Source: Stomorhina lunata (taxonomy: Eukaryota > Arthropoda > Insecta > Diptera > Rhiniidae). From it: DNA of 64,000 nt. A program made the translations under genes and the position numbers. Positions 41,447-54,163 of the stretch are shown here, in pieces. Position 1 is the stretch's first letter. The number at the start of each line of letters is the position of its first letter. The notes under the pieces were generated by a model. The model saw nothing but the letters and a program-made list of their open reading frames with translations, was not told where the DNA came from and searched no databases. Location of the stretch: assembly GCA_933228675.1 (NCBI GenBank), contig OW121742.1, positions 128,255,983 through 128,319,982 of the forward strand, read 5' to 3'.

Positions 41447-44400
41447 ATGTATACAGTTTCCAAAGGTCCCAGCAAAATTGTGGCCAAAACACGTAGAGGT
41501 AAGCAAAACGTGAAGAACTAATTAAGAATTTCATCATAAAATTAATTGGAAAGGAGTCTTTTATTCCTGCCTATAAAATGTTATAAAAATTGTTATGTCA
41601 CAACAGAAAGAAGCAAACAGTCAGCAGCGGACAGACATACAGACGGACAATGAAAAACCAATTTAAAGAGTAACAACAAAATTCATTTTAAAAGAGAATT
41701 TCATATAAAATTGAAGAGAACTTTCGTTTATAACTGAGAATTTTGTTACTTGACTGTTAATTTTATTTTATTGTTGTTTTCTTCTGCCGGTTTCTTGTTT
41801 TGTTTATTCTATTAATTAAAGGCGCTAAATATAAACAATTTAATTGAAGACAAATTAAATTAACTCAGTTGTTTTGTGTTTTTTTTCTTTATTTCTTCAA
41901 AAGGTTTATCACAAAATTTTGAAAAATTTGAAACTATAAAAGAAAGCAGTAAACGCAACAACGACGCAAATAGTCCAGAAAAACTAAGGTAAAAATTCTA
42001 TTCCCTAAATTATTTTATATAACAGTTCCATATTATTGCAAATTATTAAACCCTGCACTTGTCGTCCGTCCCCTTCTCATAAATAAACTATTTTTTCATC
42101 ATTTCATGATAACACACGCATGTTTTTTAAATTTTTACTAACAAAAAATAATTTAGTAATTTGTCGCTAATTACTTAACAATGGCCCTCAAGCAAAGCAC
42201 ATGCTTTTCAATTCACTAAATAGTTATTCTATTGTTGTTGTTTTTTTAATTAAAATGAAAAATCAAATGATTTCAAAACATGTGTTTTGTTTTTGATTTA
42301 AATACTACATAGATTTTCTTTTAGAAATACCAATCGCATGTCTCTATAAGTGTATTGAAGATTTATTCGGGTACGTCATAGTTAAGCACTTACTACATAA
42401 CAACACATACCCACTACACTTCTACTTCGTACAAAAATAAAACACTTAACTAGACAGTGGGCCACAAAAAAATGCATATGATATTTTAGATAGCCTTTGT
42501 ACAAAATTCTATTTTTTTAGATTCATTGAAAGTGACCTACGTTTTAACTCGGGCTCCGAACGACAAATGCATTAGTTAGAGAAGTTTTACATAGCCTAAA
42601 AATACTCAATAATCAGTAGCTAGCTGGGTGATGAGGTGAACCCCCGGCTTGTTTTTTTAATTATTTTTTTTCGAGTGGATCTGGCCAGAGATCGAACTTG
42701 GGACCTCTGGTATGCTAGGCGGATGACTAACTTGCTATACCACGTTGGTTCACTCCAGATACAAACAGTTCGGCTAAGAAATTAATTTTCCCTGTAGTGT
42801 GCAGTATAGTGTTTCGGGAACCATATCTCTAATTTGGTCAGAGCACTTGCCATTGTAGAAGCGATAGAACAGTGGAACAGATCCCACATTGCGACGATGC
42901 TCTAGTAAATCTATAGCGCTGGCTACCCTACTGTCACCGATGACCACCTTCGCTTTCTCCTGTGCGCGGTCCAGAAGCTCCAAAATAGACTTTAAAGCAC
43001 CGGACCTTACATGAGAGTTGTATTCCATCTTTGACCGAATGTAAGTGGTATTAATGCTAAGAGATCATATGGAGTGAAGTACACCTTACATCGACACATT
43101 AAAGATGTGTTGAGTCCAACGGATATCACACTGTATTTTTATGCCCAGAACATCAAGAGCTTCTGATTCCTCAATATTTATACCACCCATTGTTTTACAA
43201 ATAAAGCAACATTGTCTGTTATACGTTTATGTGCCAACATGCAACATTGGGTTTTTTTTGCATTAAAATCCACCCTGTTCGAACGGCTATTTAGAGATTC
43301 TGTCTGAATTTAACTTATCATTCATGTTTTGTCTATTGGCTTCAATTTCCAATAGACATGACCTATAATTAAATGAAAACGAATGACAAATGTTGCTATT
43401 ATCTGCGAAAGAGTATGTAGGATTTGAAATTTGGAAGACATAGAATATCATTTGGAAATATAAGAAAAATAGTAGGAGAAAGAACGGAGCCTTGTGGTAC
43501 CCCTGAGTTAATTTTAAACTAGTTGAAAATATCTAGAGCCACAACCGTATTTTCGCCAACATATGGGAAATTCACCGGCATGGTAAAATGTGCTGTAAAA
43601 TTTTGCTAATGGACATGCCAGCATGGGAGAACCTTGTTTCAAAGAATATTTTTGTCATGGATACTGATACTCTCTCAAGTTGTGGTATCGATTGTTCACT
43701 GTCTGGTAAATTTAAATTTTTAGCAAATAATTCAGCCAGAACATTAGCTTTGTCCACGGGATCAGTGAAGATGTGGCCGTCCTTTAAGAGAGTAGGAATT
43801 GATGAACTAGCATTAACTTTAATAAGTTTGTACTAATGTATGTATGTAACGCATATAAAAATATTAGTCTAAGGCCCACCCTTAAGTATATAAATCGACT
43901 TAAAATCACTTATTGATTCGATTTAATGAAATTTAATTTGGCATCGCTATTAAAATTTACCAAAATCTATTAAATCTGCATTGAAAATAGCCTTTTAATT
44001 CAAAAGACCACATTTCACCATGTGAATATAGGTTGGGCTTGACCGACTAAAAGCTTTTTTACCTGTTCATTATAATTTTTAATTTTTTTTTATTATTTTG
44101 TGTATTTCCCGTAGTTGTTTCATTGTTAATTAACAAAATCAATGCATTACTTTTTCCTTTCACTGTATATACCAGTCGTTTGCATACATACGTTCTATAT
44201 TTTTATATGTTGTTGATCTTTTTATGCAGATCATCTTATTTGACCGCTTATCTCCTCTGCGTTCGTCAATCTAAGGTATCTCTCACAATTCAACTCGTAC
44301 TTGTTTGTGTAATTTGTTTTCAACTGATAAGAATAAAAAAGAACAGAAAAAGTATTGTAGTGGAAATTTTGTATTTGTTGTTAAGGTTAATATTTGAAAA

Positions 44401-47400
44401 CTGATGATGTATGTATATATAATTTTATTTCTATTATTACTTGCAGAGGCAAAAGTGTTTTGCATTAAGCTTTCGTATTGTCAAACATCAATTATTCTGT
44501 TGTCATTCAAAGCAAAGATATGAAAATATTTCTATTGACAAACTATTAAATGGGGAGGCCAGTAGTTGAGAAGTAACCGTTAAAAAGAAGTAATATTGAA
44601 CAATTTGTTTCCAATGCTCTACTTTTTATCAATTTATATTTATTTATGTGGACAATGTACGAAGTATTTAAATAAAAATGCCTAGTCATTTTTGTTTTAG
44701 TATAGGTTCAATAAAATGATAAGAAGACAGGCCTTTTTCCATTTTTAACTTAAAATATGATCTGAGACGTGCCTTCAATAAGATAAAGCAATCAATTCCA
44801 TTTTTTAAACAGCATATTTTTTTTTCAAAACACCTTTTTATGCCTTAAAGAAAATTAGAAAAAAATATTAAATTTTTTTTTCACAAAAAAAAAACTTGAT
44901 TTTAATTAAAAAAAAGTCTGTACAAATATTTTTTTTCACTCTAAAATTAATTTTAGCCATGGAAAAGACATTCTTAATAAAGAACATATTGAAATGTAAA
45001 ATAATTAGTATGCCAGACTCATGCTTATTAAAGGCGTTTAAATACAATTCTTTATAATAGAGGTATTCACATTATGAAGTTTAGTTTTGCAAAAGCTTTT
45101 TAGCTTTAAGTCAATTGTATACATTTATGTTATAGTTATTTTTAGAAAAACTGACATTTTGCACTTGACAAAATTGTCATTGTGAATACCTTTTATTATA
45201 AAGAAATTTTTAACAAATTTCTACATGACAACTAAAGTATTCTAAAGAATTATTGTGTTCAAGTGCCCCCACAATAATATCAAGAATTTCTTTAAAATAT
45301 TCCCAAGTACTAATCACCTGATAAAGAAATTCTATTAATTTTATATTAATGAAAAAATGTCTGGCACAATTTGACGACTAAGATTTTTGCTAATATCTTA
45401 TCATTTCACCACTAGGTGAAAAGGGTATTGTAACGCATAGAAATATTCGTCTTAGACCCACCTTTTAGTATACCAAGAATCACTTTCTGACTCGATTTAG
45501 CCATGTCAGTCCGTACGTCCGTCTGGACCCCCATGTAAACCATGTATTCAATGTACAGGTCTCAATTCTAAAGATAATTTAATGAAATTTGGCACAGATC
45601 ATTTTTTTCGTAGTGGGACCATAGCTTGAAATTCGTCAAAATCGGTCCATTATTTATGGTACCTCCCATTAGTCCCACTTCCCGGAATTGATATATTGGC
45701 CACCAATATCAATATTTTTCATTAAATTTAAAACAAATACTGCTTATATAAACTACAATCACTGTAACAAATTTCATTGAAATCGGTCCACATTTGACCA
45801 TAGCTCTCCCATTACAAACATCTCTAAACACTCATAAATCTTAAGATAATTAGAATTTTGAGTTTATTTTTTGCGTACATAATTTTTGTAAAAACTGCAA
45901 CCAATTTGCGAAATTTCGAGATAATCGGTCCACATTTGACCCTAGCCTTCATATAAGTCCAAATGACGGAAACAACTTAATTATATAAGTTTTGAGAAAA
46001 TGTTTGTATGATGGCAAAATTTAGGAAATATTTATTTTTGTACAGAAAAAAAAACGCCTTTGATCTTAGTAGTGAAGGGTATCGTATGGTCGGGGTTGAC
46101 CGACTATAGCACTTTCTTACTTGTTTTTATATAGTAATGGTTTTTGATATAAGCAAATTTTCTTTATTTATTTATAAAAAAAAATATTGCTCAAATAGAA
46201 ATAAAAAGTTCTAAAAAGTACTTAACTATGTATAAATTTACCCCCTAATTCATAAACGAAAAATAATGATAGGACAAGCATATAAACCAAATTTTTCATA
46301 CAAATTTCCTACTATAAAGCTTTGATCATTTTATAATTCGTTTATGAATTAGGTGTTTAGTTTAAAAATTTTACCTAAACGTATTGCACTAGAATCCCAA
46401 TTTAATACAATTATTTTTTACTGTAACAATTTTTTTTGATAAAACCAACAAAAATTGATGTGGATGGACAACCTTTCCTTAACGCGTTTCGAAGATAAGT
46501 TAGGCCATCGTAATCAGAAGGAGTATTTCTAATTCTAGACAGATCGAAAAACTTTTTTCTAGTTAATTGTACCAACTAAAGCCTTTTGAATATATTCTTA
46601 TAATTTCGACAAACAATATCAATTTATACTTTTTCTTTTAAAATTCCATAAACTTGCATGTGTACATAAATAAATCAAATTTAATTGTCTGGTCAAAGTT
46701 TGCAAAAAAAATTAACATTTTTCTTTTTATAAATAACACATCTTCATTGTTTTGCTTCGTTAATTCATAAATTGTTTTTCGTTTTGTTAAAAAAAAAATA
46801 CTAACAAATTTTAGCTAAAATTTTTCAATATGTATTTATTTTTTTTAAATAAAAAAAAAAACAGTGTACCTCGTCCAGTTTTTCAAACAAAGAAAATTTA
46901 TACGCATCCAAAAATTGTTGAAGAGGAAGTGCTGACACCACAACATGAAGAAATTATCAAATATATAAATGATTGTAAGTTCAATATTTTAACTTAAGTA
47001 ATATTAATTATATAACTTATTTGTATATTTTTCTAATAATAGCTTGGAATATAATAGTAGCCCACAATCCTTACGATCGGACGCCCGCGAATCCCCCAGT
47101 GGCTGATGCTAATAATAATACCGGTAAATATATAATTATTAATGTGCAATGTTTTTGGTTATATCTGAGGGGTTACTGTGCATTTCGATTCGAAAGAAAT
47201 TATGTTTGAGCAAATTATGTTTAAGCATACAAATTCGAACAGTTTTATTTTCGAATCGAGCTACGCAGTTACCCCCCCGATAAGAACAATTTTCTTAAAA
47301 TATCAAAGTTTTTAACAAAATCAAACATTTTAATGATTTTGTAATTTCTATAAATCTTAAATTAATAAAATCAATAAATTTAAATGTTATAAGTAATAAT

Positions 47401-47908
47401 GCACAGTAAAATCTATGTAATATTAAATAATTATTGCGGTTTTTGTGTTGGTTAACTGTCTGGAGCAAAATGTAAGCTGTCGCCGCTAACTAATAATACG
47501 ATTTAGATAAAAATAAACTGTATTTATTATATTTTCTAAACGTCTGTATCCATTAAGATGATTTCCCAAAAATCCAAAAAAATTTCTTCATTATAAAGTC
47601 CATAATTTAAACAGTGGTCTTAAATTTTCCGCGATAATTCCAAATTTAATTAAACAAAACCTGATATTTATTTAAAAAAGTTAAATATCGAGCGAATCCT
47701 AATTATTTTCTTTTTATCAAATCATTTTTATTTTTTAGCTACCTCCCTTATCATTAAATCAGCCAATGGTACTAATGGCCAAATAGCTTCATCATCTTCC
47801 ATTTACTGTGTTGAACCCCCAAGTCCTGTTTTAAGTGACTTTAAACCCTTTGATCTGGAATCATGGTGGGGTCGTCGTCTTTTTAACAACATCACCAAAA
47901 GTCTTTGA
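41447..47908 (+). CDS. MCRIP/FAM195-family protein, five coding exons
   Basis: Coding exons: 41447-41498, 41904-41988, 46865-46974, 47043-47123 and 47739-47908. All introns are GT-AG and every junction keeps the frame (phases 1, 2, 1, 1), giving 165 residues. The conserved part is VPRPVFQTKKIYTHPKIVEE then VLTPQHEEIIKYINDSWN, which matches the TPxHEENVxFIxEAW signature of the vertebrate MCRIP1/MCRIP2 (FAM195) proteins. The C-terminal LSDFKPFDLESWWGRRLFNN recalls their FKPIDL segment. Vertebrate MCRIP1 binds the CtBP co-repressor under ERK control, and both proteins associate with RNA-helicase DDX6 and stress granules. The fly protein has an extra Ser/Asn-rich insert encoded across exons 4-5. 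The second intron (4.9 kb) is filled with SINE, LINE and other repeat copies. Family assignment comes from motif recall. Confidence 0.75.
42510..42755 (-). repeat. tRNA-derived SINE, copy 3 (in MCRIP-like intron 2)
   Basis: An inverted copy of the SINE at 13237 (GATTCATTGAAAGTGACC, CGGGCTCCGAACGACAAATG, GAGATCGAACTTGGGACCTC, GATGACTAACTTGCTATACC). It lies inside the 4.9-kb intron in antisense to the gene. Confidence 0.8.
42774..43830 (-). pseudogene. Jockey-like LINE reverse transcriptase, decayed
   Basis: The minus strand carries, left to right in translation, LLKDGHIFTDPVDKANVLAE with LFAKNLNLPDSEQS (43757 downward). Then comes a GVPQGSVLSPTIFLIFPNDI-like segment with FADNSN near 43430-43520 (catalytic YADDS altered). 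The C-terminal LLEHRRNVGSVPLFYRFYNG, with KCSDQIRDMVP, is at 43028-42774. This is the arrangement of fly jockey-type LINEs. Stops, shifts and a changed catalytic motif make it inactive. It lies inside intron 2 of the MCRIP-like gene, antisense. Confidence 0.8.
43838..44072 (-). repeat. Repeat family A, short copy
   Basis: AACGCATATAAAAATATTAG, CCCACCCTTAAGTATA and GGGCTTGACCGACTA give both ends of the family A element with most of the centre deleted. It is in intron 2 of the MCRIP-like gene. Confidence 0.6.
44073..45396. other. Intronic AT-rich sequence
   Basis: Part of intron 2 of the MCRIP-like gene. No further element could be supported. Confidence 0.5.
45397..46126 (-). repeat. Repeat family A, near full-length inverted copy
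   Basis: The inverse of 7098-7842: starts CACTAGGTGAAAAGGGTATT, contains TCTGACTCGATTTAGCCATG and GTCCGTACGTCCGTCTGG, repeats GGTCCACATTTGACCATAGC-like phrases, and ends GACCGACTATAGCACTTTC. In intron 2 of the MCRIP-like gene. Confidence 0.7.
46241..46355. mobile_element. MITE family E, copy 2
   Basis: 115 bp, left end CCCCCTAATTCATAAACGA, right end TCGTTTATGAATTAGGTG; partner of 11473-11593. It lies in intron 2 of the MCRIP-like gene. Confidence 0.75.
46430..46560 (+). repeat. Dispersed repeat family G, copy 1
   Basis: AACGCGTTTCGAAGATAAGT, GGCCATCGTAATCAGAAGGA and TAGACAGATCGAAAAAC recur in the same order at 50255-50400 (GACGCGTTTCGATGG, GCCATCTCTTCAGGAGGAT, TAGACAGATCAAAAACC). Short and non-coding; ends not resolved. 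Confidence 0.55.
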
Positions 47909-49309
47909 ATCATCATCCGCCACTAAATATAAAACCAGTCTTAACAGTAGTCAAAAACTATTAAGAAACCAAAAAATATTACGAGTTCTTTAAAGATTTG
48001 TAAACTGTTTAGCAACTTTTTTTTTCTTAATTTTAAGTTCTAAATTTAATTATAATGCTCTACTAAATAATTAAATAATTAATTTTAATTTAAGTTTGAT
48101 GCCACAAAACAGTTTTAGAAAAAAAAGAAACCCGAAAATACTATAACTGTATAGGAACAAAATAAAAAAAATCATTGTAAAAATATTTCGCCAGTCATTG
48201 ATTTAGAGTAACATTAATAATGTCTTCCTTTATTAATTAAAAACAGAAAAAAAAAAATAAATAAATTGGTTTTGTTATTATTGTTTATTGTTTGTAAATC
48301 ATTAAGTTAAGTTTTTCTTTTGTAATAAGTTAATAAGGATTTATGTATTTGATGAAATGTAACTCCTTACTTACTTTATCATTATTATTATTGTTTTGGA
48401 ATTGAAAGAAACAAAAAAAAAAAAAAAAAATAAAAACCAAAATTAAAATAATTTCAAAAATCAGCAAAAACATAAATTTTGGAGTTTTATTACATACTTA
48501 TAGTGCTTAAATAATTTCAATCTGTATAACAATATTTGTAAATAATATAGACAAAATGTTTATACAGAATCTGACTGAAATACTTTTATGTAAGGAAAGA
48601 AACCTTATGGAGTCTGTAATTGTTTATGATAAATTTTCTGTCTTATAGTGATTGATTTTTGAATCCTTTCAATTTAGGTCGAGAGTAAATAAATGCCATA
48701 TAATATTAGTATTGTTCGTAGAACATTAAACGACCCTATTGGGGAGAAAAATTTATACAATCTAATACAAAATTTTTAAAATAATGAGATTTCGAAACAT
48801 AAATTAATGTAATGTAATTCTTATTCTCTTCTTTACGTTTTTCTTAAAATAAGGACTTTGATCCTTTATGATGTTTAATTTTTCATCTGACCTGAACTTT
48901 GTGCGGAAATAACTGCTAGAAGTTTTTCACATTTAAGTACCAATTTCCATAACATACTTTAATATCAAACTTATAAAGGAAATATTCAAATTTGACAAGA
49001 ATATTCCTCAATTTTTGGAAATGTTTGATAAAAAGTTGGCAAAGTCGGTTCACATTTGAACATAGCTCTTATATAAACCAATAGAATAGGGGTTTTATGT
49101 CTGCCTGTCTATCCGTCAGTTAAGTATGATAGTGCATAAATGAAAAGAGCTAGACTAACAAAATTTGACAGACTGATTTTTTGGAAAAATATTGAGAATA
49201 TATAAACATATATTTAATGGTAAATAAATCCAATTTTGGATACAAGTTAAATGCTGATAATATCAAATTATAGTAGTCACGACAGTATAATTTAGTACAA
49301 ATATACATT
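47909..49309. other. 3' flank of the MCRIP-like gene and intergenic DNA
   Basis: Probably begins with its 3' UTR (AATAAA-like signals near 48160 and 48260). A decayed piece of repeat family A is visible at about 48960-49160 (GGTTCACATTTGAACATAGC). No other gene. Confidence 0.5.
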
Positions 49310-49430
49310 TTTTATGACTACCAGGCAACCCATAGACTATAATCAGGCGTAGGCAGCCCATACCACCAGAAGCCGAATACTTTTTGTAATTTTCGTAAAT
49401 ATCATTAATGGAACTCTGAAAATAAGTTTT
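49310..49430 (+). repeat. Flank of minisatellite element, copy 2
   Basis: TATAATCAGGCGTAGGCAGC, CATACCACCAGAAGCCGA and TTTTTGTAATTTTCGTAAAT correspond to the right arm of the fold-back at 24097-24192 and the bases after it. The same order, flank then minisatellite, is seen at locus 1. Confidence 0.75.
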
Positions 49431-49862
49431 TTGTAAAAAATTTTTGATAAACAAATTTTCTATAGAAAAATTTTTGATAAACAAATTTTCTGTAGAAAAG
49501 TTTTTGATAAAAGAATTTTTAATAAAAAAATTTTCTATAGAAAAATTTTTGATTAAAGAATTTTCTATAGAAAAAATTTTGATAAAAAATTTTCTATAGA
49601 AAAATTTTTGATAAAAAATAATTTTATAGAAAAATTTTTGATAAAAAAATTTTCTATAGAAAAATTTTTGATAAAAAATAATTTTATAGAAAAATTTTTG
49701 ATAAAAAATTTTTTAGAGAAAAATTTTTGATAAGAGTTTTGGATAAAAATATTTTCTATAGGAAAATTGTTTATAAAGAAATTTTCTATATAAAAATTTT
49801 CATAGAAAAATTTTGGATAAAAAAATTTTGTATAGAACAATTCTTGATAAAAAAAATTTTTC

Positions 49863-50098
49863 TACGTGTCAGCGCATAGAAAAAGGGATATACTACAGAA
49901 AACAAGAAGTAGAGAAGACCTACGCGCGTTTTCAAGGTTAACCAACACGTTCCTGACGTCATGAAATGTGTCGCTTTCAAATGTGGCCGATACCAACACG
50001 CATAGTGATGGTACACCAAAGATGCAAGTATTTAAATCTTGAAAATGGCTCTCCTGAACGAAATACTTAGGTACCTTTCTATTTTGCGCGTCACCTTT
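49863..50098. mobile_element. MITE family C inserted in the minisatellite
   Basis: About 236 bp starting GTGTCAGCGCATAGAAAAAG and ending CTTTCTATTTTGCGCGTCAC. The ends are imperfect inverted repeats (GTGTCAGCGCAT versus GTGACGCGCAAA). The right part (AAAATGGCTCTCCTGAAC) recurs at 8656-8722. It cuts the array into two, so it arrived after the array had formed. Confidence 0.7.
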
Positions 50099-50254
50099 AG
50101 AAAAATTTTCGATAAAAATTTTATATAGAAAAATTTTTGATAAACAATTTTCTATAGAGAAATTATTAAAAAAATTTTTGATAAAAAATTTTTCAAAAAG
50201 AAGAGTATTTGCATTTGATCCCAAACCTGTTACATTTATTTATTAATGTAACAG

Positions 50255-50400
50255 ATCAATTTATTGATAAAAAGCCAAAAAATGTTTGCGGAGAAACCAA
50301 ATTCCTCGACGCGTTTCGATGGTTGGTTAAGCCATCTCTTCAGGAGGATTATCCCCAATTTAGACAGATCAAAAACCTCGCATTGTTACCATATTTACAA
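50255..50400 (+). repeat. Dispersed repeat family G, copy 2
   Basis: Second copy of the sequence at 46430-46560, embedded between minisatellite blocks. Non-coding. Confidence 0.55.
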
Positions 50401-51200
50401 ACACAACTTTTCAGAATTATGTTCATAAACCATAAGTAAAAGCGTAGATCATCGACTGAACAAAAATTTTAAAAATTTTCTATAGAAAAATATTATATAA
50501 AAAAATTTTTGATAAAAAATTTTCTATAAAAAATTTTCAATAAAAAAAAATTTTATAGAAAATTTTTGAATAAAAAAATTTTCTAAGAAAAATTTTTGAT
50601 AAAAAAATTTTCTGTAGAAAAATTTTTTATAAAAAAATTTTCCATAGAAAAATTTTTTATACAAAAATTTTCTATAGAAAAATTTTTTATACAAAAATTT
50701 TTTATACAAAATTTTTTTATAAAAAATTTTTCTATAGAAAATTTTTTTATCAAAAATTTTTCTTAGAAAATTTTTTTATTCAAAATTTTTCTATAAAAAT
50801 TTTTTTATTGAAAATTTTTCTATAAACATTTTTTTATTGAAAATTTTTTATCAAAATTTTTTTTATAAAAAAATTTTTTCATCAAAAATTTTTCTATGAA
50901 AAATTAGTTTATCAAAAATTTATTTATAGAAAATTCTTTATTAAAAACTTTTCTATAGAAAATTTTTTATACAAAAATTTTTTTATAAAAAAACTTTCTA
51001 TAGAAAAAGTTTCGATAAAAAAAATTTTCATAGAAAAATTTTTGGTAAGAAAATTGTCAAAGAAAAATTTTTGATAAAAAATTTTCTATAGAAAAGTTTT
51101 TAATAAAGAATTTTCTATAAATAAATTTTTGATAAACTAATTTTTCAAGAAAAATTTTTTAATGAAAAAATTTTCTATAGAAAAATTTTTGATAAAAACA

Positions 51201-52202
51201 ACAAATGTTGTCGCATTTGCTCCAAATTTCTCACTGTGCATACGTTTTCTGTGATTCCCTCTTTAAAAATCATTTAATTGCTCCCAAAATCCAAAAGAAA
51301 AAAATCAGCAATACGCATCAAGTTATTTTTTGAAAATAACGTTTTTATTATTTCAATAATACTTTGCTTGGCAGCACTTTAGATAAAGAGTGCTGCCAAG
51401 TTAATGGTATGATACAGTATGTTAAAATTCTAAAAGAACAAGTCGTTTAATAAAAGATTCGTATAAAAAGTAATATGAAGTTTTATCAGAAATTTAAGTT
51501 GAAATAGGCTTGATAAAACTTAATAAAATAACTTAAAGTAAAATGTTAGATTAAACATAAAAATCTGACATTTGACCTGTAGTCATTTATAAGTTTACAT
51601 TTAAAAAAAGGTTACTTTTAAAAATAACAGTTTTATTTAAACATACACACACATATATAATGAGCTCACATAAAAGTGTTGCCAAATATCCAAATACAAA
51701 TGCATAACTGTAATAACATTGACTTAAAGGAAAATTTAGTAACTGTTTTATCTCTCTCTCTCTCGCTTCCCCTTTCTCATTTATATTTGTTTATCTTCTC
51801 TCTTATTACTGGTGCACATACTACGTATGAGTTACAATAATAAAACTAATAATAAAAAGTATAATAAATTGTTGTTATGTTTATTTATTGTTTTTAGTTA
51901 TTAAATAAAATTTTTCTGTACTTTTCGTACGTTTAGTCAGTACGAAACTGACATTTGCAAATTAATATCATCGAAATCAATTGAGGAACAAGTTGTGCGG
52001 AAAAGAAAATCACAACCAGAAATAAAATTTAATTGAGTGTTCGTCAGAAAAGGAAAAAGAACACAAACAAACAAAAAGTGTGCAAATTCATTCACCTTAT
52101 CTTAAAAAAAAAGAATTTGCAAAGTTTTTGATATAAATAAAGTTAAAATTTTGAAGTGTTAAGTTTTTAAATAAAACCAGCGAAAATATTTGAATTAAAA
52201 TC
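51201..52202. promoter_or_regulatory. Upstream region of the Mpv17-like gene
   Basis: Contains a TCTCTCTCTCTCTCG run at about 51751-51766, a GAGA-factor-type site. From about 51920 onward there is a C- and A-richer leader (ACGAAACTGACATTTGC, GAAAAGAAAATCACAACC) that probably is the 5' UTR. No exact start site could be fixed. Confidence 0.35.
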
Positions 52203-53673
52203 ATGTCAAAAATATTTAATGTGGTGGGTTCACTGTTCAAGAAACACCCTTTTCTGACCAATAGTGCAGTGTATGGCAGCCTCTATGTAGGAGCAGAATT
52301 TTCTCAACAATTTCTTACCAAAAGAGTTCTGGTAAGTATTAAGAAAATCTTGTAATCTAAGGCAACCTATAACCATTTTCCAAACACTTTAAAACACAAA
52401 CACTCTTTCATTGTTAACAATTTTATTATTGGAAAAATCTTAGGTGGAAAAAAATTCCTTAAACGAGGACATTGATTATGCCACAGTGGGTCGTTATGCG
52501 GTAATGGGAACAGTTGTTTATGCACCTTCATTATACATATGGTTTGTTTCTTATTTGATTTTCTTTAATTTTATTTAAAATCTCTGCAATTTAAAAATCA
52601 TTGCCTATTTATGTTCACATTTATCTCTAATATCATTTTCTCTTTCACAATTTTTTGTTGTTTTAATGTAAAATTTCCATAATTTTTTTCCTAAGTAAAA
52701 GAAAGCACTGCAGCAAGCACAGCAACTACTATTTAGTTTCTATAGAAAATTTAAAATAATATTCATAGGCAAAAAGCACTGTCACTAGTCAAGAGGTATG
52801 TTTATTGTCATGTCACTTATATTTGTGAGATAAATCATTCAAATACACTCTCTATCAGACAGCTTTTGTTAAAGCTTTTAATTCCAATTGTTTATTATTG
52901 TTTACATAACAACAACAAAATTTCATACACGTGCCAAGAAAAAGCTTTAGATAAAACTCAAAACAAATACAGACAATGACACTCGAAATACTTGACGTCA
53001 TACTATTACAGAGAAGTAAAAGCTTTTGTTACACTTAAAAAAAATAAATACTAAAAAGCTTAAATATTCATAGCTTTATCCGTTAGATTATTAACACACA
53101 CATTTCAAATTTAAATTGTAACACTCAGTAAAAATCGTTTAAATGCAACTTATATGTTGCACCAGGCGTATGAGGCATGTCAATTACAATCAATGTAATC
53201 TTATAAATTTTATAAAATTTCAATAACATTTATCAATTTTTTCTAACACAAAAGGTACAAATGGTTGGATCGCACATTTCCGGGCACCGCTAAGAAGGTT
53301 ATCCTAAAAAAATTGTTCATCGATCAATTTGTATTGACCCCTTACTTATTAACAGTATTCTATACCGGTATGTTATGATACAAAATTTAAAAAATTAAGT
53401 TTTTAAAATTTATTGTTTTTCCTTTCAGGCATGTCATGGATGGAGGGTCGTGAGGATCTCACTTTGGAATTGAGACAAAAGTTTCTTCCCACCTTTGAAC
53501 GATCCTGCATGTTTTGGCTGCCCGCTCAAGTATTTAATTTTGTTTTAATACCGCCAAAATTCCGTGTTATTTATATGGGTGTTTGTGGTTTCGTTTGGGT
53601 AAATATTTTATGCTGGATCAAAAGACAAAGCAGTGAAACTAAGGAACAACCACCTGCCTTAACAGCGAACTAG
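52203..53673 (+). CDS. Mpv17/PMP22-family inner mitochondrial or peroxisomal membrane protein
   Basis: Coding exons 52203-52331, 52444-52541, 53255-53367 and 53429-53673; all introns GT-AG, frame preserved (phases 0, 2, 1), 194 residues, the usual size for the family. The N-terminus (KKHPFLTNSAVYGSLYVGAE) has the Pro-containing first membrane helix. The second exon gives DYATVGRYAVMGTVVYAPSL, where the family has the GP..H.WY pattern, followed by YKWLDRTFPG. Exon 3 has KKLFIDQFVLTPYLLTVFYT and exon 4 LRQKFLPTFERSCMFWLPAQ, then VFNFVLIPPKFRVIYMGVCG, the diagnostic WPxxQxxNFxxxPxxxR region of Mpv17/PMP22 proteins. About four membrane segments are expected. It is closest by layout to the Mpv17-like 2 subgroup, whose human member is linked to mitochondrial ribosome assembly; function here is unproven. 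Confidence 0.9.
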
Positions 53674-53912
53674 AGAGCTGTGAAATAATAAAAATAAAAT
53701 CACTTAAAGTGCTAAAAAACGTAACAAATTGATATTAAAAAGCATTCCAAACTTTGTAACTAAATTTATTTAGTATGTAATTTTAGTTTTAAGATTTTAA
53801 GCCAAGCTTTAACAGTGGCTTTGATGCTGAGTTTTTTTCCAGAGGAAAAAATAAAAGCTTTATTTTAAAATTAATTATAAAACTACTACTTTTAATACTT
53901 TATATAGTCATC
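53674..53912 (+). other. 3' UTR region of the Mpv17-like gene
   Basis: AATAAAAATAAAATC occurs shortly after the stop codon and AAAATAAAAGC near 53850; either may direct polyadenylation. Confidence 0.45.
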
Positions 53913-54163
53913 TCGAGCCCTTAGATCAAAATGATCATAAACGACAGCAAAAATATTAATCGTAAGCGACAAAAAATCTTTGTTTAATAAAAAGTTATGG
54001 TCCATATAACTTTCGCAAATATAAGCATGACAAAAAGATTTTTACATGCTTGAAAACTACTTAAGAAAGAGACAAAAATATGTTTACTGTGCTACGATAT
54101 CTCTAATAGCTTAAGAGATATTAACGGAATGTCATTTACGATTATTTTAATCTAAGGGCTCGA
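53913..54163. mobile_element. MITE family H
   Basis: 251 bp with inverted ends TCGAGCCCTTAGATCAAAAT and (right end) ATTTTAATCTAAGGGCTCGA; similarity continues into TGATCATAAACGAC / GTCATTTACGATTA. Non-coding fold-back transposon next to the 3' end of the Mpv17-like gene. Confidence 0.75.

Larger units (their letters stand above)
49431..51200 (+). repeat. AT minisatellite array 2, interrupted
   Basis: Units of GATAAAAAAATTTTCTATAG type run from 49431 to 49862, 50098 to 50200 and 50461 to 51200. The array is interrupted by a 238-bp MITE (49863-50098) and by a piece containing repeat family G (50201-50460). In the last part the unit order shifts to TTTTTTATAAAAAAATTTTC variants. Frames such as FIKNFSIENF repeats are products of the unit. 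Confidence 0.9.
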
